Positions 15,407 to 19,867 of a stretch of DNA of 19,867 nt are shown in pieces. Origin of the DNA: Deltaproteobacteria bacterium (lineage in GTDB: Bacteria; Desulfobacterota; B13-G15; RBG-16-54-18). Every line of letters starts with the position of its first letter. Position 1 is the first letter of the stretch. Below the pieces are notes generated by a model that saw nothing but the letters and a program-made list of their open reading frames with translations, searched no databases and was not told where the DNA came from. The stretch spans positions 1 through 19,867 of the forward strand of contig QMLM01000006.1 in the NCBI GenBank assembly GCA_003646745.1, written 5' to 3'. A program made the position numbers and the translations under genes.

Positions 15407-17611
15407 ATGCAAAGGCTATTAATTGTCTCTAACAGGTTGCCGGTAAGCGTTGAGAGGAGGAAGACCAAGTTGCATTTTCAGCCAAGTGTGGGTGGTCTTG
15501 CTATTGGCCTTGGTTCCTTCTACAAATCGTATAATAGTTTGTGGGTTGGATGGCCGGGAATCGCCTTAAACAAAAAAGACAGCCAAGAGAGGGAGCCGCT
15601 GGAAGCAAAACTCCTCTCTGAATTCAATTGCTATCCGGTTTTTCTCTCGCATAATGATGTAGAGAATTACTACCATGGCTTTTGCAACAGGACACTATGG
15701 CCCCTTTTTCACTATTTTACTCAGTATGTAGTCTACGACGAGGCCTTATATGAGACATATAAACGGGTGAACAGAACTTTTTGCGAAGCAGTTACTGAGG
15801 TCGCCAAAGAGGAGGACATTATTTGGATCCACGATTATCACCTCATGCTCCTTCCAAAACTTATAAGGGAAAAGATGCCCGATGCCACCATAGGCTTCTT
15901 CCTTCATATCCCCTTTCCCTCCTTTGAAGCCTTCCGCTTGCTTCCATGGCGAAAAGAGATCTTAGAGGGAGTATTGGGTGCCGACCTGATAGGCTTCCAT
16001 ACCTACGACTATGCCCGGCATTTTCTGAGCAATGTGCGCAATCTATTAGGATATGAACACACCCTAGGTCAGATTAGTGGCGAAGACCGTGTAATAAGGG
16101 TAGATGTCTTCCCCATGGGGATAGATTATGAGGGATACGCAAATGCGACCGAAAGGCGGGAGGTGCAAAAAAATGTTAATAAAATGCGCAAAAAACTTGG
16201 CGACACAAGGGTAATCTTATCCATTGATCGTCTGGACTATACAAAGGGTATCCCCCAGCGTTTGGAGGCCTTCGATGCCTTTTTAGGGAAAAATCCCCAA
16301 TATAAAGAGGGAGTAACCCTTATTCTTGTTGCGGTACCTTCTCGTACGCAAGTGGAGCATTATAGATTGCTAAAGAAGCAGGTGGATGAGCTAATTGGCA
16401 AAATTAACGGGGAGCATGGGACGATTGGTTGGATCCCTATTTGGTATCTTTATCGCTTTTTACGATTCCCCACCCTGAATGCCCTGTATAGTATTGCCGA
16501 TATTGCCTTTGTTACACCTTTAAGAGATGGGATGAATCTTATTGCTAAAGAATATTTGGCGAGCAAGACAGATGGGAGGGGGGTTTTGATATTGAGTGAG
16601 ATGGCTGGAGCATCAAAAGAGCTTGGGGAAGCGCTCATTGTGAATCCCAACAACAAGGAAGAGCTGGTAGAGGCCTTGGAGGAGGCGTTGGTGATGCCAG
16701 AGGATGAGCAGATAGAGGCAAACAGGATGATGCAAAAACGCCTACAACGCTACAATGTGAGGCGATGGGCAGAAGACTTTGTGGACAGATTGCTCTATAC
16801 GAAAAGACTTCAGAGGGAGATGGGTGCGCGAATGTTGACTTCTAAGATGAGGCAGAAGTTAGTAAGCGATTATCGCAAAAGTAAGCGGCGACTCCTGCTC
16901 TTAGATTATGACGGAACTCTCATCCCGTTTTTTGTTAGACCTGAGGTGGCAAGACCGTCTGAGACCCTCATAAAATTGCTGGAGCAGCTCTGTGATGATC
17001 CCCAAAATGAAGTGGTGTTAATTAGTGGGAGAGATAGAGGTACTTTAGAGAGATGGTTTGGCAATATAGATCTTAGATTGGTGGCTGAACACGGTGCATG
17101 GATAAGGGAGGAAGAGTGGGAGTTGATAGAGCCTCTCGCCAATGATTGGAAAGAGGAGATAAGGCCAATTCTTGAGCTATATATGGATAGAACCCCAGGC
17201 TCTTTTATAGAGGAAAAAGAATTTTCCCTTGTATGGCATTATAGGAGGGCAGAATCCGAATTGGCCTCGGTAAGGGCAAGGGAGTTGAAGGAGGAACTTT
17301 TTCATCTCACTGCCAATCTTAACCTGGGTGTATTGGAAGGGAGTAAGGTATTAGAGATCAAAAACATCGGGATAAATAAAGGCCGAGCGGCATTGAGGTG
17401 GATTTCCAAAGAGCAGTGGGATTTCATTTTGGCTATAGGTGATGATCTAACTGATGAAGATGTCTTTGCGGTAATGCCGGAGTCGGCATATTCTATAAAG
17501 GTTGGTTTAAGTCCTTCAAAGGCCAGGTTTAATATCGTGTCCCAGTATGAGGTAAGAGATTTGTTAAGAGAACTAGTTGAAACAAAAGATAGAGAGGTTA
17601 AGGATTCATAA
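15407..17611 (+). CDS. Fused trehalose-6-phosphate synthase / trehalose-6-phosphate phosphatase
   Basis: A bifunctional cytoplasmic enzyme of 734 residues that should make trehalose 6-phosphate from a nucleotide-glucose and glucose 6-phosphate and then dephosphorylate it. Residues 1-470 are a GT20 (OtsA-like) domain: glycine loop VGGLAIGL at 28-35, HDYHLMLLP at 142-150, LHIPFPS at 166-172, GFHTYDYARHF at 196-206, the phosphate-binding DRLDYTKGI at 274-282, and PLRDGMNLIAKEY at 371-383. Residues 490-734 are a HAD-type OtsB domain: nucleophile motif DYDGT at 500-504, LISGRDRGTL at 538-547, AEHGAWIR at 560-567, K659 in NKG and GDDLTDEDVF at 678-687. All catalytic motifs of both halves look intact. 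An AAAGGGGAAAA SD (15395-15405) precedes the ATG. It heads a three-gene unit with the repeat protein and TreT. Confidence 0.95.
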   Translation: MQRLLIVSNRLPVSVERRKTKLHFQPSVGGLAIGLGSFYKSYNSLWVGWPGIALNKKDSQEREPLEAKLLSEFNCYPVFLSHNDVENYYHGFCNRTLWPLFHYFTQYVVYDEALYETYKRVNRTFCEAVTEVAKEEDIIWIHDYHLMLLPKLIREKMPDATIGFFLHIPFPSFEAFRLLPWRKEILEGVLGADLIGFHTYDYARHFLSNVRNLLGYEHTLGQISGEDRVIRVDVFPMGIDYEGYANATERREVQKNVNKMRKKLGDTRVILSIDRLDYTKGIPQRLEAFDAFLGKNPQYKEGVTLILVAVPSRTQVEHYRLLKKQVDELIGKINGEHGTIGWIPIWYLYRFLRFPTLNALYSIADIAFVTPLRDGMNLIAKEYLASKTDGRGVLILSEMAGASKELGEALIVNPNNKEELVEALEEALVMPEDEQIEANRMMQKRLQRYNVRRWAEDFVDRLLYTKRLQREMGARMLTSKMRQKLVSDYRKSKRRLLLLDYDGTLIPFFVRPEVARPSETLIKLLEQLCDDPQNEVVLISGRDRGTLERWFGNIDLRLVAEHGAWIREEEWELIEPLANDWKEEIRPILELYMDRTPGSFIEEKEFSLVWHYRRAESELASVRARELKEELFHLTANLNLGVLEGSKVLEIKNIGINKGRAALRWISKEQWDFILAIGDDLTDEDVFAVMPESAYSIKVGLSPSKARFNIVSQYEVRDLLRELVETKDREVKDS

Positions 17612-17618
17612 AATTTTT

Positions 17619-18302
17619 ATGGTAGATAGGTCTAAAAATAAGGAGATATCCCCTTTTGTGGTGAAAGATTGTGCCGTTGTTGCCATTGCCACAGGCATTC
17701 ATGTGCAGAATTTAAGGGAGTTGAGAGATAAACTGGCCGCTGTTCCTGCTGACAGTATCTACTATCATTTTTGGGGCAGCCTCTTGCTTCCGAGATTTGA
17801 GGAACCTGAATTCAATAATGATTTTGCAGCGTGGGCGTATCACGGACTTCGTGATCCCATCCTTGCAGAAAGACTTGCCATGATCGATCCTACCGATTTT
17901 ACCGACATGGAGGAATTACGCCAGGAATTATTAGAAGTTGTTGAGGAGAGATTGTATGAGAGTGAATATGTGCCATGGTCAAAGCTTGACCAGCAATTCC
18001 ACTTTATGCGATCTCAAATCGTTGTATTTGATACCCATAAGCGTATCACAGATCCAAAGATGCTCTCCGTACTGGTGCCATCCTTGTCAACAGGGAGTAT
18101 TTTTTACCACTTCATCGATGCCCGGAGACGTTCCCCTGAAGGGGTGGACGACCTTAGTGCCTGGCTTTCTCAATTCGGTGACAGATATGCGGAGCTGATC
18201 AAATCAATTGCGACCATTGACCCCTACTTCACCACCTTAGCGGAACTGCGCCAAATGCTTTCCCAGCTTTTTAAAACGCACTTAGAAGAAAAAGGGAGAT
18301 GA
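17619..18302 (+). CDS. Protein of two tandem repeats of an unfamiliar domain, within the trehalose operon
   Basis: A soluble 227-residue protein with no signal peptide or membrane segment. It seems to belong to a family of unknown function seen beside trehalose genes (possibly DUF5752, recalled and not checked). It is an internal duplication: repeat 1 about residues 13-112, repeat 2 about 127-221. Matching landmarks are SIYYHF (46-51) with SIFYHF (160-165), DFAAW with DLSAW, AMIDPTDFTDMEELRQEL with ATIDPYFTTLAELRQML, and a hydrophobic strand at each repeat start (CAVVAIAT, QIVVFDT). The second repeat is slightly shorter. There is no recognisable catalytic motif; the repeated Tyr-His-Phe is the only conserved polar site. 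The frame extends back to a TTG at 17577 inside otsAB. I chose the ATG at 17619, 7 nt after the otsAB stop, though its SD (TTAAGGA, 17598-17604) is distant, so the start is uncertain. It overlaps treT by ATGA. Confidence 0.88.
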   Translation: MVDRSKNKEISPFVVKDCAVVAIATGIHVQNLRELRDKLAAVPADSIYYHFWGSLLLPRFEEPEFNNDFAAWAYHGLRDPILAERLAMIDPTDFTDMEELRQELLEVVEERLYESEYVPWSKLDQQFHFMRSQIVVFDTHKRITDPKMLSVLVPSLSTGSIFYHFIDARRRSPEGVDDLSAWLSQFGDRYAELIKSIATIDPYFTTLAELRQMLSQLFKTHLEEKGR

Positions 18303-19537
18303 AGATACTTGCACTCTATGCCGATGTAGCTGGCAGAGATGTCATTGAACACCTTCGCCAACTCGCTTCCTTGTTGAAAGGGATGAGGGTCATCCACGTT
18401 AATTCAACTCGAGTAGGGGGAGGGGTGGCAGAGATTTTGGAGAAGCTCGTTCCCCTCATGCAGGAGTTAGAAATTGATACCAAATGGGAGCTCATAAGGG
18501 GTGATGAGGAGTTCTTAGAATGTACAAAAGGCTTACATAATGCCCTTCAGGGAAACCCAAAAGATATTCCCAAATCTCTGTTAAACGTATATGAAAAGAC
18601 CAATGCGCAAAATGCCGAGCAGCTTCGGCATGAGCTTGAGGAGGCCGATATCGCATTTATCCATGATCCTCAGCCAGCCCCATTGTTGAAATTTTGCCCA
18701 AACCGAAAGGGAAAGTGGATTTGGCGATGTCATATCGATATCAGCCGGCCTTACCATCCTGTATGGAGATATTTTAGGAATTTCGTATTGGGTTATGACG
18801 CAAGCATCTTTTCCTTGGCTGATTTTGCTCAGCCATTACCCCATCCTCTATATGTCATTCCACCCAGTATCGACCCCCTAAGCGAGAAGAATGTAAGCCT
18901 TGATGGAGGAGAAATTGAATCTGTCTATGAAGAGTTCGGCATAAATCTTGAGTTGCCTATTATCCTTCAGGTATCTCGTTTCGATCGTTTTAAGGATCCC
19001 TTAGGGGTAATTAGGGCCCACAAGCTGGCAAAAAAATTCATATCTTCATTGCAGCTTGTGCTCGCAGGCGGAGGGGCGACAGATGATCCAGAGGGGGAGG
19101 TTGTGCTAAAAGAAGTCCAAGAGGCGGCAGCGGATGATCCTGATATCCACGTCCTCTTTTTACCACCTGAGGCCGATCGCACAATAAATGCCTTACAGCG
19201 AGGGGCAGATATCGTCCTGCAAAAATCTATAAAGGAAGGTTTTGGCCTTACAGTGACAGAGGCAATGTGGAAGGGCAAACCCGTCATCGGCGGAGACGTC
19301 GGGGGGATCCGGTTGCAAGTCATCAATCACCACACCGGCGTTCGTGTGAGCACCCCGGAAGGTGCTGCTTTGCGTATCCGCTATCTGCTCAGCCATCAGG
19401 ACAAATTGCAGGCGATGGGGCAGAAGGCGAGGGAGTTTGTCAGGGAGAACTTTCTCATCACCCGACTTTTAAGAGATCATCTTGCCCTGATGGTCGCCCT
19501 CATCTACGACGTTGAGGATAGGATAGAGTTAGATTGA
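18299..19537 (+). CDS. treT: Trehalose synthase TreT (retaining GT4 trehalose glycosyltransferring synthase)
   Basis: Forms trehalose directly from a nucleotide-glucose (ADP- or UDP-glucose) and free glucose, and is reversible in characterised thermophile enzymes. The 412 residues have the GT4 two-domain plan. The N-terminal TreT signature NSTRVGGGVAEIL is at 35-47, HDPQPAPL at 122-129, WRCHIDISRP at 142-151, and the phosphate-binding QVSRFDRFKDP at 224-234. The C-terminal EGFGLTVTEAMWKGKPV with E313 and E321 is the E-x7-E motif, followed by GGDVGGI. Length matches TreT proteins of Thermotoga and Pyrococcus type. A general GT4 enzyme is the alternative, but the N-terminal signature and the trehalose context argue for TreT. 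Translation is coupled to the upstream gene by ATGA with SD AAAGGGAG (18290-18297). No terminator is visible after it; the convergent selD begins 19 nt on. Confidence 0.9.
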   Translation: MKILALYADVAGRDVIEHLRQLASLLKGMRVIHVNSTRVGGGVAEILEKLVPLMQELEIDTKWELIRGDEEFLECTKGLHNALQGNPKDIPKSLLNVYEKTNAQNAEQLRHELEEADIAFIHDPQPAPLLKFCPNRKGKWIWRCHIDISRPYHPVWRYFRNFVLGYDASIFSLADFAQPLPHPLYVIPPSIDPLSEKNVSLDGGEIESVYEEFGINLELPIILQVSRFDRFKDPLGVIRAHKLAKKFISSLQLVLAGGGATDDPEGEVVLKEVQEAAADDPDIHVLFLPPEADRTINALQRGADIVLQKSIKEGFGLTVTEAMWKGKPVIGGDVGGIRLQVINHHTGVRVSTPEGAALRIRYLLSHQDKLQAMGQKAREFVRENFLITRLLRDHLALMVALIYDVEDRIELD

Positions 19538-19556
19538 GGCTATCTTTATTGATCTT

Positions 19557-19867
19557 TCACGACCTCACCTCTATCTTGCCAGGGTGCTCTCGGATAACCT
19601 CGCCGATCAAGGCCGCCTCCACCCCCCTTTCCCTCAACTTTTCCAAGAGCGCTTCGGTCTTTTCGCCTGGCACTGAAATGAGAAGTCCTCCTGAGGTTTG
19701 GGGATCAAATAGGATATCTACGATGTGAGAAGGTATCTCGGAGGAGATGTCCACCATCCCTATTCTGAACTCCTTGTTCCGATAAGTACCTCCCGGCACA
19801 AGACCCATCTTTGCGAACCCTTCTGCCTCGGGGAAGTAAGGAACCCGCGAGCTGTAGATCACCATGC
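19557..19867 (-). CDS. selD: Selenide, water dikinase (selenophosphate synthetase), C-terminal part
   Basis: The last 102 or more residues of SelD, which makes selenophosphate from selenide and ATP for selenocysteine and selenouridine synthesis. The frame runs off the window's right edge, so the N-terminal catalytic Cys/Sec loop and ATP-binding domain are not visible. Recognition rests on GFAKMGLVPGGTYRN, followed by the family hallmark DILFDPQTSGGLLISV and the C-terminal A-L-IGEV segment, in correct order. The stop TGA is at 19559-19557 on the minus strand. The gene is convergent with treT and unrelated to the trehalose operon. It suggests the organism makes selenoproteins or selenium-modified tRNA. 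Confidence 0.93.
   Translation of the reverse strand, partial: MVIYSSRVPYFPEAEGFAKMGLVPGGTYRNKEFRIGMVDISSEIPSHIVDILFDPQTSGGLLISVPGEKTEALLEKLRERGVEAALIGEVIREHPGKIEVRS

Noticed and set aside
1..19867. Selenocysteine codons (in-frame UGA read-through), prompted by selD
   Set aside because: Every gene ends at a length normal for its family, and no homologous sequence was seen continuing past a TGA.
1..19867. CRISPR arrays, tRNAs, insertion sequences, phage or defence genes
   Set aside because: No regularly spaced repeats, no cloverleaf with a CCA-type end, and no transposase or nuclease motifs were found; gaps between genes are short and accounted for.

Overview
The window is densely coded and nearly all on the + strand. 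It looks bacterial: strong purine-rich Shine-Dalgarno (SD) sequences, operons with 4-8 nt overlaps, and Rho-independent terminators. Arginine codons are visibly dominated by AGG/AGA. The gene mix is a branched-chain-type ABC importer, a TAXI-type TRAP importer, an acyl-CoA ligase, two-subunit class I fumarase, a two-anchor succinate dehydrogenase, TreT and SelD. This would suit an anaerobic, possibly thermophilic Desulfobacterota ('deltaproteobacterial') relative, but that is inference from gene content only. No tRNA, rRNA, CRISPR or insertion sequence was recognised.

Layout. (1) 1-2350: end of a liv-type importer operon, livM (cut by the window edge), livG and livF, closed by a clear terminator. 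(2) 2351-6345: a TRAP operon with a small lipoprotein, a TAXI binding protein, a DUF1850-like protein and a fused permease. (3) 6392-8151: an acyl-CoA ligase plus an overlapping 47-codon candidate small gene. (4) 8156-15279: a LacI-family regulator whose probable operator, a perfect 20-bp palindrome, runs up to its own start codon. It is followed at close spacing by malic enzyme, fumarase alpha and beta, and sdhCDAB, then a terminator. Together these enzymes convert succinate to fumarate, malate and pyruvate, feeding electrons to quinone and NAD(P). (5) 15285-19537: a trehalose operon with a fused trehalose-6-phosphate synthase/phosphatase, a protein built of two repeats of an unfamiliar domain, and TreT. 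(6) 19557 to the end, minus strand: the C-terminal part of selenophosphate synthetase, convergent with treT.

The points most worth following up are the duplicated-domain protein between two different trehalose-forming enzymes, the LacI-family regulator heading a dicarboxylate-oxidation operon with an operator that leaves almost no room for a 5' leader, and the clear paralogy of SdhC and SdhD, which implies a two-haem membrane anchor. Several genes have alternative upstream TTG/GTG starts. I moved those starts to the ATG that sits at the right distance from a Shine-Dalgarno sequence, and give the reason in each entry.
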